DNA of 64,000 bases from Echinarachnius parma (GCA_037951105.1 JBAMJV010007409.1:23043-87042), one strand, 5' to 3'; positions 19,752 to 31,173 are shown, numbered from the stretch's first letter. A program made the numbers and translations. Notes: generated by a model from the sequence alone, not told the origin.

Positions 19752-22700
19752 GTGAGTTAGAACAGTAATTGATTACTGCAGTGTCTTCAATAATTATTAT
19801 TCAATCATTGTTAAAGGCGATGATATGAAAATGATGTGTGCTATAAAATCTTGTCGCTTCATGAATTAGTTAATACACTAACTGCATGCTCTTCTTTTGC
19901 AAGCCAATATATTATTATGAAGTTGCGTTGTAATCGATGTCTATGAAAGAAAGTATAATGTAAAAACTATAGAAGAAAATACTTAGACATACCTTTTTGT
20001 GGAATGATATTGACATTTTAGATCTCGAAATAATATCATTATTATTATGCGACCCTTTATTCAGCTTTGCAACTACAGACCCTTAATTTGTTCACAAACC
20101 AAATTTTGCATTTATTTTGCTAAAATCAAAGTGTTTCAATCAGATTTGTTACGGAACGGGACGAATTTCTTTGAACTATAACAATCCATGAAAAATATAT
20201 AATTTATTCAACACAAAAAAAGAAATGAGCCTGAGAGATAGAATATAAAGGAGTTGTTTTTCCTGCACCATTTGAATCATTTGTCGCTGTTAACATTCAA
20301 ATTTCACCAAGTTGGTGAGCATACAGTAACAAGAACTGCTACCGCTTTTCTTTGTACTTCCGGATCATTTCAAACATTAAAACGGCGGCTGCTTCAACAT
20401 TGCTTGAAAAAGCAGACATCTAGTGCATAGCCTTGATTGAACGAAGGCCTCATGCACGTTTATAGCCACCATCTGGAGGCGATTTGTGCAGTATTGACAA
20501 GACAAGACAAGACAAGACCAGACAAGACAAGACAAGACAAGACAAGACAAGACAAGACAAGACATGGAGTATCCTTGTGGTTAAGTGTTGTTTTAATGAG
20601 CAAAAATGTCTGCAAAAGGCTCGGGGCACTCAAGTATATAATAATTATTGGCAATACGGGTAGAAGCCTCTTTTTCGGAGAATATTGCCGCTCTCAGGGA
20701 TCTAATTTTCTTCAAAACTAGCCACTCTCAATGATCTGATTTTCTTCAAAAATAGTTGCTTTCAATTATCTAATTTTTTGTCAGAAATAGCCGCTCTGTT
20801 AGTAGACCTATAAGTAAAAAATATCCGCTCTATATATACAGGGTGGCCCCCCAAAAACGGAACGGGGCACTTCCCAAAATACTGTAACAAAATGATTATG
20901 TCCATCGGATAGGGTATCTTTTCCAATGAAAAACGATACCAAGAACAGTAATTTTGGTCGTGTAATTTTTGTTTTAGGGCGCTCTGAGTGACACCATGTC
21001 AGGTACCCATTTTTGTCAATTTTTACCAAGTCAGTGCCTGATAAATCACACTTACTGCCCGTCATATCATCAAACAACCATGCCCATTTTCTCGGCACAC
21101 AGCTGAATGCACACTAACAATAGCGCGCGTATTGCTCGTTGATCAATGCTATAAGTGCTATAATGCAGTAAGTGCGATTTATCAGTCACTGACTTGGTAA
21201 AAAATGAAAAAATGGGAGCCTGACATGGTGTCACTCAGAGCGCCCTAAAACAAAAACTACACGACCAAAATTACTGCTCTTGGTATCGTTTTTCATTGGA
21301 AAAGATACCCTATCCGATGGACATAATTATTGTATTGCTATATTTTGGGAAGTGCCCCGTTCCGGTTTTTTTTTGTGCCACCCTGTATAGACCTACGAGA
21401 AAAGGGAGCCGCTCAACATAGACCCTTGAATTCGCGACGCCGTTTGCTGCTCCAAAGTCTCCCTTACCATGTTTACCTGTTTACGGTCGCTCTCTAGGTC
21501 AGCTCCCAAGACCCTGTTTTTCACTCAGCCATGTCAGGTGGACAGCTCCCAAAACCCTAGTTTGCCCCCTCTCATCCTGCTCCCTAGACACCCGTTTTGA
21601 AGTTGGCCGAGGCACTCCCCCGCCAAAAGATAATTCGACTGCCCCCGTAGCAAAAGGGCGATATTAACGCAAGTACCAACAAAACTGACATACATGATGT
21701 AATTATGAGAAACTGTGTATATACAAAGCAAGGTCCATTGATCTTCCCTCCCTAAATACTCAATTCATTGTAAAAGATAATTATGGTACGACTGCTTTAT
21801 TAAACAGTACCATTTTTTGTTTTTTGTAGCTCTAAAATCACTTGTCTCAAGAAAAATCCCTTCCGCGTTAGGAAAAAAACGTTTATGTTGATAATTGATG
21901 TTTTTTCTCACTTTATCTCAATTTCTCTCTGTGCAGTATTGTACATGTCTGAGGGCAAGACTCCAAACGAAGGAGTCCTAAAGATCAAATATGAGCGGAC
22001 ACTGGGGCGCATCTGCCCTCAGGGATGGGGCATGCACGAAGCGCACGTCGCATGCAGGGAGCTCGGGTACCCACACGGGGCAATGTCCACCAATACAGTG
22101 CGAGGTGGTGGTGATGATGGCGGTGGCGGAGCAGGTGGTGGTGGTCGTGGTCGTCGTAGAGAACCAGTGTTGCTAGGCAACGTCAGATGCGTGGGGAATG
22201 AGACGCGCTTGTCAGATTGTTCGACCTCGGGCCTGGGCAACTACGTCAAGTGCGACACGAAAGACATCGTTTCTCCTGCTGTTGTCTGCAAGGGTATGTT
22301 TGACATGTTATCACGTCTTTGGCATTGTGCATAATTTCATGTTGGGGTTTTGTCCATAGCTTGATAATTAAAGGGGTTTGCGATTTATACTTCGCGTACT
22401 GAATAAATGCCAAATTGTAGCCTAATGCGGATAATTTTGCTGCTTTTTACCAAAAAGATTCGTTTTTCTTCAATCAGTTAAAGGGGTAGTACAGTTTTGG
22501 TAAGGCTGAACTTTAGTAACCAAACCTGGATAGTAACATTATAAACTAATAGTTATAAATCCACCATGCTCGAAAGGTATACAAAATTACAAACGACCAA
22601 GTAAAAAGCCCGTTATCATTACAAAAAGAGCCATTAAAACACAAGATGGCGCTGTCTAAAAAGGCGTTGGTTTCAATCATTTTTCATACAAAATTATGCA

Positions 22701-25700
22701 TGTGATGTTTTATTGACATAATGATTAAATAGAGAGATCATCAACAACTATTTTAAAAACGCTTTTGAAATTTTTTGAAAAAGTTCAAGCATTTTTTTAC
22801 TTTTTTGAAAAAATCATCTAATTATTTGGGCCCCAAATAATTATAAGATCAGATTTATTTATTGATATTTCAGCCGTTTCTGGGTCAATTTTGACCAAAT
22901 AAAGTTTATTCTGCCATTAAAATTGCATGTTCTCTCAAATTCGACACTCAGTTTTTCATTACCTCACAACAAAATTGTGATGTGCAGCGCCCTCTCTACC
23001 AAAACTAAACTACCCCTTTAATGGAACAGACTACCATTAGATAACAAATGGGGATAAGAATATCTTGAACTACATGTAGTAGGTGAATGATTTACTGATG
23101 ACATCATATAGTAAAAACTATAGTTAACTGAAGTAAGTGTGTGATTTTTATTCAAGACAATGCAAACTGCAGAAAGGCTAAACTCGCTAAAGGACAAACG
23201 AAAACCAAACGATTTTGCTAACACATTAGCAAATTAAATGATTACACTATTTGGATATTTGAACTGTTTTAACCATGCAGTGTGTATTTCTATGTTTAAT
23301 TTCTTCAACTTCGATCGCTGTAGATCCCTCGCCGACCGGTGTCCAACTACTGAGTGGGAGCAGCAGCCTGGAAGGAGTTGTCGAGTATCAGGAGGGGTCC
23401 ACTTCCGGTCTGATCTGTGACGAGGACTGGAGCGACTCCGAGGCCGGTGTGGTGTGTCGTCAGCTCGGGTACGAAGGGGGCACAATGAGTTCCACACCAG
23501 TCTCCCTGGGATCGTTACCGGGAACTATCTTCTACAGAGACTACACATGCGTAGGCTCGGAAGAATTGCTCGGAAACTGTTCATATACGAACCGCACACA
23601 GAAGCAGCAGTGCGCTCAAGAACACATCGTGCAGGTGTCATGCAACACTCCCAAAGGTAAGATTTCATTGGTGTTAAAAATTAGTATACTGAAACAATTG
23701 ATTTGTTTTATCTTGTTTTATTATGTGATACTGAAGACGGGTTTATGAAATACAATTTCGCTTAGTCGATGATGCATTATTCCTTCATGCTCTTTCTTTA
23801 CCCTGGACTGCATAATATCTCTTACAGAATCATACTTATCCAACAATCGTGACAATTGTCACCTTGCATTTTAATGCCTCTTCTTCTTTGTTTTGCTTAT
23901 ACAGATTACGATATCCGGTTATCAGGTAGCGACTATACCGAACAGGGTCGCGTGGAGGTCTTCGTCGATGGTGAATGGGGGTCGCTCGCCACGGGCCCGT
24001 ACTTCTCCGTCAATTCCCGAAACGTCATCTGTCGTCAGCTCGGTTTCGCTCGTGCCGTTCGGTCGTCGGCTCGTGGCTACTTCGGGTCTTCGGACACGGC
24101 TTCGAAAATTCTCGTAGACGATCTGACGTGTTCCGGGAGGGAATACAGGATATCGCAATGCAACGGACTGGTGCCAACACCCAGTAACGGGACGCAGCGG
24201 ACTAGTTCAGATGTAGCCAGTGTCATATGCATTCCATACGGTTGGTATAATTATTACCCAAAGTATACTATTATGCAATCATTATGATACCACGTGATTG
24301 ATTGATATGCATTATAGTATATTATAACACCAATCCAAAAAAATACCACCCCAAAAATATACCCACTAATACGTAGCATAACGTAATGATAAGAATATTT
24401 AACGAAGTCGGTGATTTGAAGAAAGCATGTAAATGAACTACTCAATATTACCTTTTAATATCTGTTCATAAATAAGTTACAAGGGGAAAACTATCATGCT
24501 GGTGGGTCAACAACAGCAATAACCTCCAATTATATATCTCTCCGATATAACCCCAAAATTAATCTTTTCTTGAATTGATAGAATCTGTTGCCAACCATCC
24601 CGTCAGACTGATGAAGGGGAACAACATTAACTCGACGACAGATTACGGGAGGATAGAGATATACCACGATGGACGATGGGCACCGATATGCGACCGACAT
24701 TTCAGTCAAGCAGAGGTATATCTTTTCCCCATTGCACCTCACCCTGTTTTCTCTCTCTTTCCGTGTCGCCAATCCCCCCCCCCCCCCCTCCCCCTCCCCA
24801 CCCACCCATCGCTCTCTCCCTCCTTCGCATCTTCTGTATTAAACTGTTTAAGTACAAGCCTGTATGACAAGATTGGAGTAAGCCGCGTACTTATACAAAC
24901 TTGCCGCATACTTTTGCCGCCGACTTAGGTGAACTTGTCTAAAACTGATGCCCCGATCGCCAGTGGCCCCTCTCTCCCTCTCTCCACACTCTCCTCCTCT
25001 CTTTCTTTCTCTACTTTCTTCTTTCTTTTCACAATTCGTAAGACAACTTCATAAGACAATTCGTAAGACAACTTGACTTAATCATACAAACATTTTCGTG
25101 CAAACATCGTTTACATTAACTTGTATTATTCTTTTCTTGTAAACTTTGACTTTGATTTGTAGATAAAGTTGTTCGTTAAAAGGTCAACATAATTCTCTAC
25201 ATTTCAGTCAATGACAGTGGTGAATGTGACCGTCTTCAACCTTTCTCCATCTCTCGATACCCGGCCTATTCCATTATATTATTCATGCTATGTTATCCCC
25301 TTTCTCGCTCTCACCTCTACTTTCCCCTCTTATCCCCCTTTGTCTTTGATTCTTTACTTGCCTCCCTCATTACTCTTAGCTCGCTCATTTCTCTGTATAT
25401 TAGTATTGATAAATAAAACATGCAGTTTATTTGACAATAACAATATATACCCCAGGGCTCTCCTTACCAAAAGTATATCTCTCAATAAAATAATGTCCAG
25501 CATTTTCTTTTCCTTTTTTAAAATTTGAAACCTTTCGAAACGCTCGAAAAAAAGTCAAACTCGAAAGTGCCACCGAGAAGCTGCGATAAACATGATCAAG
25601 TAGAGGAAAGGTGAGAAGACAAGATAAACACGAGAGGAAAGGCTCCGCTTCTCGGTGACACTCGGTGACAGCTGACGATTTAAAATCATGTAAATGAACC

Positions 25701-27780
25701 GGTAGATGGGAAAAACACATAATTTTGAAGGAGACGAAGAAAATGACTGTATATAATTATATATAGAAGTGATGCAGTGATGCACCTACAAGAGGTCGGA
25801 CTGATTGTGGGGGGGGGGGCATCTTATTTATTTCGTTCTTTTAACACAATATTTTCCCCTTATGTTTTTATTGTTTGGGGAAAATTATTGGGGGGGGGGG
25901 GGGGGGGAGGTACGTGCCATATAGTACACCCTCCCCCACCCCCTCCTGTATAGCTATGCCACTGGCCCCTACTATTTGTATAACATTAACATTTCATTTC
26001 AGCGCATTTGTAGGGAGTTGGGACACACGGACGTCGACCACGCCACTAGTCTTCCTCTCCGATACTACGAAGACGATTTCCCGAAGCCGAGATCGCCGGC
26101 GTGGTTCGTCTCCCACTGCGCCGACGATGAGGCGGGACTCGGTCTTGACGGCGGCAGGCTGTACGAGTGTGACCACGGCGTGTGGGGCCAGGGGTGTGAC
26201 GCGAACGACCTAGCAGGGGTTTCTTGCGTGGCCGAATACCCCCCTCGTTACGGTAATTGTTCACGACTAATATATTGTACTAATTAACTAACCCGTTTTA
26301 ATAATAATGATAAGTACCGTACTATGTCCTTGGTGAAGAAGACCTATTCGCGATGACATGCAGCGTATAGAGGCGCTAGGTATGTGAAACGACCAAGGTT
26401 TCTTGCGTGTCCGAGTATACCTTCGATATATACGGTCAATTGGGTGCGGTTCGTTATTCCGAAGGTTCGTTATTCCGAAGGTTCGTTATTCCGAAGGTTC
26501 GTTATTCCGAACACGCAAATTTCCTATACCTGAGTGTTCGTTAATCCGAAAATGAAATAGGGTTCGTTAATCCGAACATTTGTTGCATTATTCCGAAGGT
26601 TCGTTATTCCGAAGGTTCGTTATTCCGAAGGTTCGTTATTCCGAAGGTTCGCTATTCCTAAAATGAAATCGGGTTCGTTATTCCGAAGGTTCGTTATTCC
26701 GAAGGTCCGTTATTCCGAAGGTTCGTTATTCCGAAGGTTCGCTATTCCTAAAATGAAATCGGGTTCGTTAATCCGAAAATTAATTTGAGTTTGTTATAAT
26801 GCTATAATTTCATATAAAGAGATAAAATAAACTTAAATGTTTGATTGGTCTGGCCAAGGGAGGGAAAGGGGGAGGGGTATGCTTAATGCAGGCTGTAAAT
26901 TAAATAAACAAAACACAAACTATAGTATTATAACAAGCCCGATTTAATTTTCGGAATAACGAACCCGATTTTATTTTCGGATCAACGAACCTTCGGAATA
27001 ACGAACCTTCGGAATAACGAACCTTCGGAATAACGAACCCGATTTTATTTTCGGATCAACGAACCTTCGGAATAACGAACCTTCGGAATAACGAACCTTC
27101 GGAATAACGAACCTTCGGAATAACGAACCTTCGGAATAACGAACCTTCGGAATAACTGAACCTTCGGAATAACGAACCTTCGGAATAACGGACTGTAACC
27201 GGTCAATTTTCACGAATAATAATTATCAATTAACCATACTAACTAACCGTTTTAACTTAACTTCAAAATAATTATGTTCTTGGTGAAGATGACACCATGG
27301 CCTTCCTATCACAGTGAGTGGGGCTAGCTTTGTGACGCAAATAACCTAGGAGGGGGTTTCCTGCGTGTCCGAGTACACCTCTGAATTATGGTAAATTTTA
27401 ATTTAGTTACGTATCAATTTTTATATCTTTTATATTTCGAACAACACTTATTTCTGATCCTCATTCATTCACTATTTATATCAACCATCCTAACAGCCCC
27501 CTCCAAGGACAACGAGAAGTGGACTGCGCTCATCGTCATCTTCATCGTCATCATCTTCCTCGGCCTTTTCCTGTTCGTATGCTGGCAGAGGAAGCGATAT
27601 CTAAAGAGCTTACGGAAAACGAGCGACGACGTCCCACCACCACCGCCGCCACCTCCCCGGCAAGCCCGATCGCCTCCCGCGGCATCAACTTCCACACCAG
27701 GCCCTTCGTCTTCCGCGTCGTCATCGGCCGCGTACAAGCCCGCGACCGAGGTCGTACAGGTCGAAGTCAAAATGCAATAA
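19407..27780 (+). CDS. Multi-SRCR scavenger-type transmembrane receptor (5' end missing)
   Basis: Seven exons (19407-19751, 21937-22293, 23324-23656, 23905-24240, 24582-24715, 26003-26252, 27497-27780) join in frame to about 679 residues: five SRCR domains, a membrane helix and a cytoplasmic tail. Domains 1-4 each fill one phase-1/phase-1 exon, the arrangement typical of SRCR repeats; domain 5 is split over two exons by a phase-0 intron. SRCR receptors bind microbial or self ligands outside the cell; a role in innate immunity is inferred from the family. The tail has eight consecutive prolines, a possible SH3 or EVH1 ligand. Exon 1 needs an upstream exon for the first base of its first codon and a signal peptide. 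An in-frame ATG at 19313 runs through the acceptor but gives no convincing signal peptide. Confidence 0.87.
20496..20563 (+). repeat. GACAA pentanucleotide microsatellite
   Basis: About 13 units of gacaa with one variant (gacca), in the first visible intron of the SRCR gene. The Leu-Ser-Cys frames read here on the minus strand come only from the repeat. Confidence 0.95.
20687..20800 (+). repeat. 34-bp tandem repeat, three units and part of a fourth
   Basis: Units start at about 20687, 20721, 20755 and 20790. Each runs from a gccgctct-like start through atctaattttcttcaaaa. Divergence between units is moderate. It is intronic. Confidence 0.7.
20837..21387. mobile_element. Inverted-repeat MITE with TA flanks, about 550 bp
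   Basis: The ends are inverted copies of TACAGGGTGGC, and the arms are about 225 bp (20837-21062 with 21165-21387) with few mismatches. TA at both ends suggests mobilisation by a Tc1/mariner-type enzyme. No transposase frame is present. It lies in the intron between SRCR domains 1 and 2. Confidence 0.85.
21937..22293 (+). CDS. SRCR gene exon: SRCR domain 2 with glycine-rich insert
   Basis: A 357-bp phase 1-1 exon between gtgcag and G/GTATGT. Six group-A cysteines are present. The loop between the second and third cysteines holds a glycine-rich insert of about 18 residues (GGGDDGGGGAGGGGRGRR). It is coded by GGT/GGC runs and probably grew by replication slippage. Confidence 0.9.
22478..23021. 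mobile_element. TTAA-flanked family 1 element, copy in SRCR intron 2
   Basis: Its ends, AGGGGTAGTACAGTTTTGGT and the inverse, lie between TTAA at 22478-22481 and 23018-23021. The body matches the copies at 39798, 55465 and 60559. It is non-autonomous. Confidence 0.85.
23324..23656 (+). CDS. SRCR gene exon: SRCR domain 3
   Basis: A 333-bp phase 1-1 exon between gctgtag and G/GTAAGA. All six group-A cysteines are seen (GLICDEDW, VVCRQLGY, YTCVG, GNCSY, QQCAQ, VSC). It has no insert in the loop and is the most regular of the five domains. Confidence 0.92.
23905..24240 (+). CDS. SRCR gene exon: SRCR domain 4, lacking two cysteines
   Basis: A 336-bp phase 1-1 exon with acceptor tatacag and the weaker donor G/GTTGGT. 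VICRQLGF, LTCSG, SQCNG and VIC are present. The cysteine expected after 'GSLATGP' and the one expected in the 'TQRTSSDVASV' stretch are missing. In the family these two (C2 and C7) form one disulphide, so one bond has been lost whole. Confidence 0.9.
24582..24715 (+). CDS. SRCR gene exon: SRCR domain 5, first part
   Basis: A 134-bp exon, phase 1 at the start and phase 0 at the end (acceptor ttgatag, donor GAG/GTATAT). It encodes the start of a domain: VRLMKG, GRIEIYHDGRWAPICD and up to FSQAE. It joins in frame to 26003. Confidence 0.85.
24716..26002. other. Intron within SRCR domain 5
   Basis: About 1.3 kb with a C-rich run (24774-24800), C/T-rich stretches and two poly-G runs (25809-25818 and about 25891-25907). 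The end reads gctatgccactgg, like other G-rich remnants here (46760-46970). No gene is seen. Confidence 0.6.
26003..26252 (+). CDS. SRCR gene exon: SRCR domain 5, second part
   Basis: A 250-bp exon (phase 0 to 1; acceptor tttcag, donor G/GTAATT) starting RICRELGH. It completes domain 5 with cysteines in VSHCAD, YECDHG, GCDAN and GVSC. Two decayed copies of its 3' end follow in the next intron, near 26390-26432 and 27311-27399. Confidence 0.88.
26390..27399 (+). pseudogene. Two decayed copies of the SRCR exon 6 3' end
   Basis: The stretch ggtttcttgcg to ccgagtatac at 26390-26432, continued after an inserted element at 27200-27260, matches the end of the exon at 26252 and its donor-side intron. 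A second copy, gacgcaaataacctagg to gaattatggtaa, is at 27323-27393. The matching tracts ccttggtgaagaagacc (26330) and ttcttggtgaagatgac (27271) confirm tandem duplication. None has an open frame. Confidence 0.75.
26442..27199. mobile_element. Foldback element with 16-bp repeat arrays and 9-bp target duplication
   Basis: The left arm is a tandem array of ggttcgttattccgaa (26447-26778); the right arm holds the inverse array (26950-27194); about 170 bp lie between. The 9-bp sequence cggtcaatt occurs just outside both ends (26433-26441 and 27200-27208). The exon 6 donor region (ttacggtaattgttcacga) gives the empty-site form. Nine-base target duplications and long arms with tandem repeats fit Mutator-like elements; the class is inferred. 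Confidence 0.8.
27497..27780 (+). CDS. SRCR gene last exon: membrane helix and cytoplasmic tail
   Basis: Acceptor cctaacag, phase 1, TAA at 27778-27780. It encodes a short stalk, a helix of about 20 hydrophobic residues (LIVIFIVIIFLGLFLFVCW), a basic stop-transfer QRKR, and a tail of about 60 residues. The tail has eight consecutive prolines, Ser/Pro/Ala-rich sequence and ends VEVKMQ. No ITAM or other known signalling motif is evident. Confidence 0.9.
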
Positions 27781-27976
27781 TTAATTCATTTTGACTATCT
27801 TCGTAGTTGTTGTTTTTTTCTCAATAGAACATTATAGACCATGGCGTAAAAGTGTTATGTAATACCTGTATTAATGTGCATTAGTCGAAAACAACTGCAT
27901 TCAATGGACGAAAGAAATTACAAAAAAAAACATGAAAGAGAAAACGAAACATGAAATGGACAAGGGCTTAAAGACG

Positions 27977-27982
27977 ATTAAA
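27977..27982 (+). promoter_or_regulatory. Candidate polyadenylation signal of the SRCR gene
   Basis: ATTAAA about 200 bp after the stop codon, before the first downstream transposon. A canonical AATAAA at 29708-29713 is the alternative but would put two elements in the 3' UTR. Confidence 0.25.
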
Positions 27983-28111
27983 TTGAAAACAAATTGAATG
28001 ATGCAATACAACAGAAAGAGAGAAAATAAGAGACAACGGGAAAGAGGAAAATGCATAATCATGTGAAATGGGGTAAACAAAGAAGGTACTAATTCTGCAA
28101 AGAGAAAGTAA

Positions 28112-28333
28112 AGCCCGGCGCAGACAGAGCCGACTCGACCCGATCCGACTAGTTTCAATCAGGCTAGAGTTGGGCCCGGTCGGTCGGAGCCGATTCATCG
28201 TGTTGAATCGGTCCCAACTGGCATCCGACTGTCTCTCGACTGGCAAAATGTGTGTCGCGAGGCACTGAAAACTGAGCCGATCCGAATGAAAACCAGTCGG
28301 ATCGGGACGAGTCGGCTCTGTCTGCAGAGGGCT
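28112..28333. mobile_element. 222-bp MITE with TAA target duplication
   Basis: The inverted ends of about 39 bp start AGCCCGGCGCAGACAGAGCC and AGCCCTCTGCAGACAGAGCC. TAA lies on both sides (28109-28111, 28334-28336). The TAA duplication suggests a PIF/Harbinger-type enzyme. The inside is GC-rich and itself partly palindromic. Confidence 0.8.
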
Positions 28334-28336
28334 TAA

Positions 28337-28806
28337 GGAGCCGATAAGGCGGAACCAACCCCCGACAAGAATATTGTTATAAATGAAAGATAGTACTTCA
28401 AGTAGTCCATGACACCACAAGTTCAAATGATATAATTTGAAAACTCATCACCATACTAAAGTATGTGTTCATGGGCCTGCAGAAGAAGGCTGTAGTCTGC
28501 TGCTGACGTACGTATCTTCCGTGGTTCTATTGTCTCCAAACGTACGCGTGTACAGCATTGGTCCATGCACTCGCAAACGTTTGGCGATTGCGGAACCAAT
28601 TGAATTGAATACCACCCCAGAGCCGTATATAGAAACGGCTCTGCAAAGGCCCTGTTGGTTCCGTAAATGTTGGTGATTACTTGTTGGTGATTAATTGTTT
28701 ATGAATTACACAACCCTTTGCAAAAAAGTTTGACATATATTTGATATCAAACAACGGTACCGAAACATATACGCTTGTGTTGTTCTTTGCGTGGTGGTCC
28801 CTTTAA
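28337..28806. mobile_element. TTAA-flanked family 2 element, copy A
   Basis: The body matches 63499-63921 over most of its length (tcttccgtggttctattgtc, gttccgtaaatgttggtg, acaacggtaccgaaacat) and ends ggtccctttaa. The left end is altered next to the preceding MITE. Confidence 0.75.
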
Positions 28807-30510
28807 ATAACAGGAGTGGATGTGGTGTGGCAAGATTAGAATAACGCGCGCTTTCCAATCGTGAGATCCCGATTTCTCATAGTGCCCATAAGCCGCTCGA
28901 AAGGAATGCTCCCCAGCAGGGAGGGAGATGGTGCACACAATGTGTGCTGGTTTGCATTGTATCCTGATCGGGGTAATAATAGTGTATAGCGCATATAGAG
29001 ATGATAGTATACGAGTATTATTAGGCACGATGTAAATCGAACCTATTATATAACTATTATGAAATTAAGTCAAAGGTTATCGACACAGTTCATATTCCAT
29101 GAATAGTATAATATTTCCAATATTTGTTTTTTTATAATTCACCATTTTTTTTATTATAAAAAAGTGAATTAATTATATTTCCCTCTGTTACCTCTATTTA
29201 GAACCGTAGATAATATGAGTGGTTAATTGTGTGTGTTATATTTGTATTCGTAATGTTACATTTATATTATTTATATGCAGATCAATTTGAAATCGAAATG
29301 TGTATGTATTTTGCATTTATCGTTACTTTTTGTTTTGTTAACTTGTTTGTAAAAAAAAAAAAAGCGAATATGTCTGTTGATGCGTTAATATATAAAATAT
29401 ACAACATGTTTAATTGGATGACAGTACAATATTATTAGACAAATACTATGTTATAGATCAATATTTTATGTTGATATGTTGAGAAATGATATTGTAGTAA
29501 ATATTTTTTATAAGGGGCAAGGCAAATCAACGTCATTTATATACCTCTACTATATCATTTGTACATTATAGCAATTCGTGTGAATAAGTGTATATTGGAT
29601 GTAATGATGTATGATGTTATATAATAAGACTGTAAAAGTTGTAAACGAGGTACGTTCAATCAAATTCATAATAAGCAATACACAATTGTAAACAAATATC
29701 AAAGTGCAATAAATAATATCAGCATTTAAAACAACAATTATCTGCAATAAGTAATCTATTCTAATTTGAAGTGGTGCTATTTTTTTTTTTAGACAAAGTA
29801 CAAATTTGATTTCACATTATTTTAAGCAGTTTGGTAGACTATTATCTAATAAACTATGATTTCTTGAAAAAAATGTTGGATGTTTGTTTTATTTTTCTGG
29901 TGGATGCCAAAAGTTTGGTTTCGTACGATAGACATGAAACATAACCACGAAATTGCCTGCCTTCTCTGCCTTGTCGTGAAAGCATCTAAAATTTCATTTT
30001 GACCACTTCCACTGCCACAAAAAAAAATCTCATTTCGTACGAAATTTAACCACGATAAGAAAATTTCGTACACAAAACAATATCGCGGTTTTCTTTGTGA
30101 CCCAGGTTTTACCGTTTATTAAACAGTAACCTTAATAAAGTAGTATGTTCACGTACACATACATCTCGGTAATTATAACTCTGAAGTTATCAGTTGCACC
30201 CGATGACGAACATTTAGCAAGTACATAATTATTTCAAATTTGGCTACTTTTTCACAAGGTATAAGTAATTATACTGCAATTTTCTGTACAGACCAGTGGT
30301 ATGTAGTCAAGAGATGGCGCTATTAAAATTGCCACAAACGCGTTGGTAGAGCTCTCACAGTTGCAATAGCATAACACAAAAACTACCATCCCCCTAACAA
30401 AATTATCATAGTTTCTTAATCAAGAAGTTGTAAACAAATTCTGATTTATAATGTACATTTTGTGTGAATAGCAGAGATATCCATCACTTCATGACTGAAT
30501 GGGCACAGAT
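28807..30510. other. Intergenic region after the SRCR gene
   Basis: AT-rich sequence with A/T runs. No reading frame has a recognisable domain. AATAAA hexamers at 29708 and near 29847 are possible distal poly(A) signals. Nothing else is recognised. Confidence 0.5.
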
Positions 30511-30852
30511 TTAAAGAGATAGTTGAGTAATGGTCAAACTTAACTTTATTAACCAAAACCTGCACGGTACAAACTAATAGTTATAACTTCACCATGCTCG
30601 AAAAGTATACACAATTACAAACGACTAGGTAAGTAAAAACCATGTTATCATAAAAAAGACCCGTTACAACTCAAGAGGGTGCTCTCTAAAAACTCATTGG
30701 TTTTAGCCATTTTTAATACAAAATTGTGCATTTAATGTTTGGTTAGAATGATGATTCAATAGAAATATCATCAACAACTATTTAAAAACCTATTTAAATT
30801 TGTTTCAAAGTAGTCTTATAAGCATTTTTTTTTCTTCTAAAAAGTCAAAATG
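30511..30852. mobile_element. TTAA-flanked family 1 element, truncated
   Basis: It starts TTAAAGAGATAGTTGAGTAA and follows the family through ccaaaacctgca, caccatgctcg, ctcaagagggtgctctctaa and atcatcaacaactattt. It is lost after about 30850, so the right third is missing. Confidence 0.75.
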
Positions 30853-31173
30853 TCCCCCGGCCGGTAGACTTATGAATAAAATATCTTGAAATCAAATTTG
30901 TCAACTATGATAGCATTTGAAAGGGAATGATTCTCATTTTACATGTTTTATTCAAGGAACTTTCAAATGGAATTAAAACCAACCTATCTAAATGATAAGA
31001 TTTTCCATGAAATAATACGTTTTGGAACCCAGCCAGATGTATTTGGTGTTCCGTTCTCAACCATGTCAACGGGTATTTCCACCTTCTCATCAATAATTAT
31101 CAAGTGCACTTCCACCTTAACTTATTTATATTATTATATTATAATTGTCTTTAATTTCTCTCAAATTATATTT

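Noticed and set aside
20377-20654. Frames reading LSCLVLSCLV repeats
   Set aside because: They translate the GACAA microsatellite.
26447-27194. CRISPR-like array
   Set aside because: The 16-bp units are directly adjacent with no unique spacers, and the genome is eukaryotic.
26971-27213. 80-residue frame with VIPKVRYSEGS-type repeats
   Set aside because: It is a translation of the 16-bp tandem array in the foldback element.
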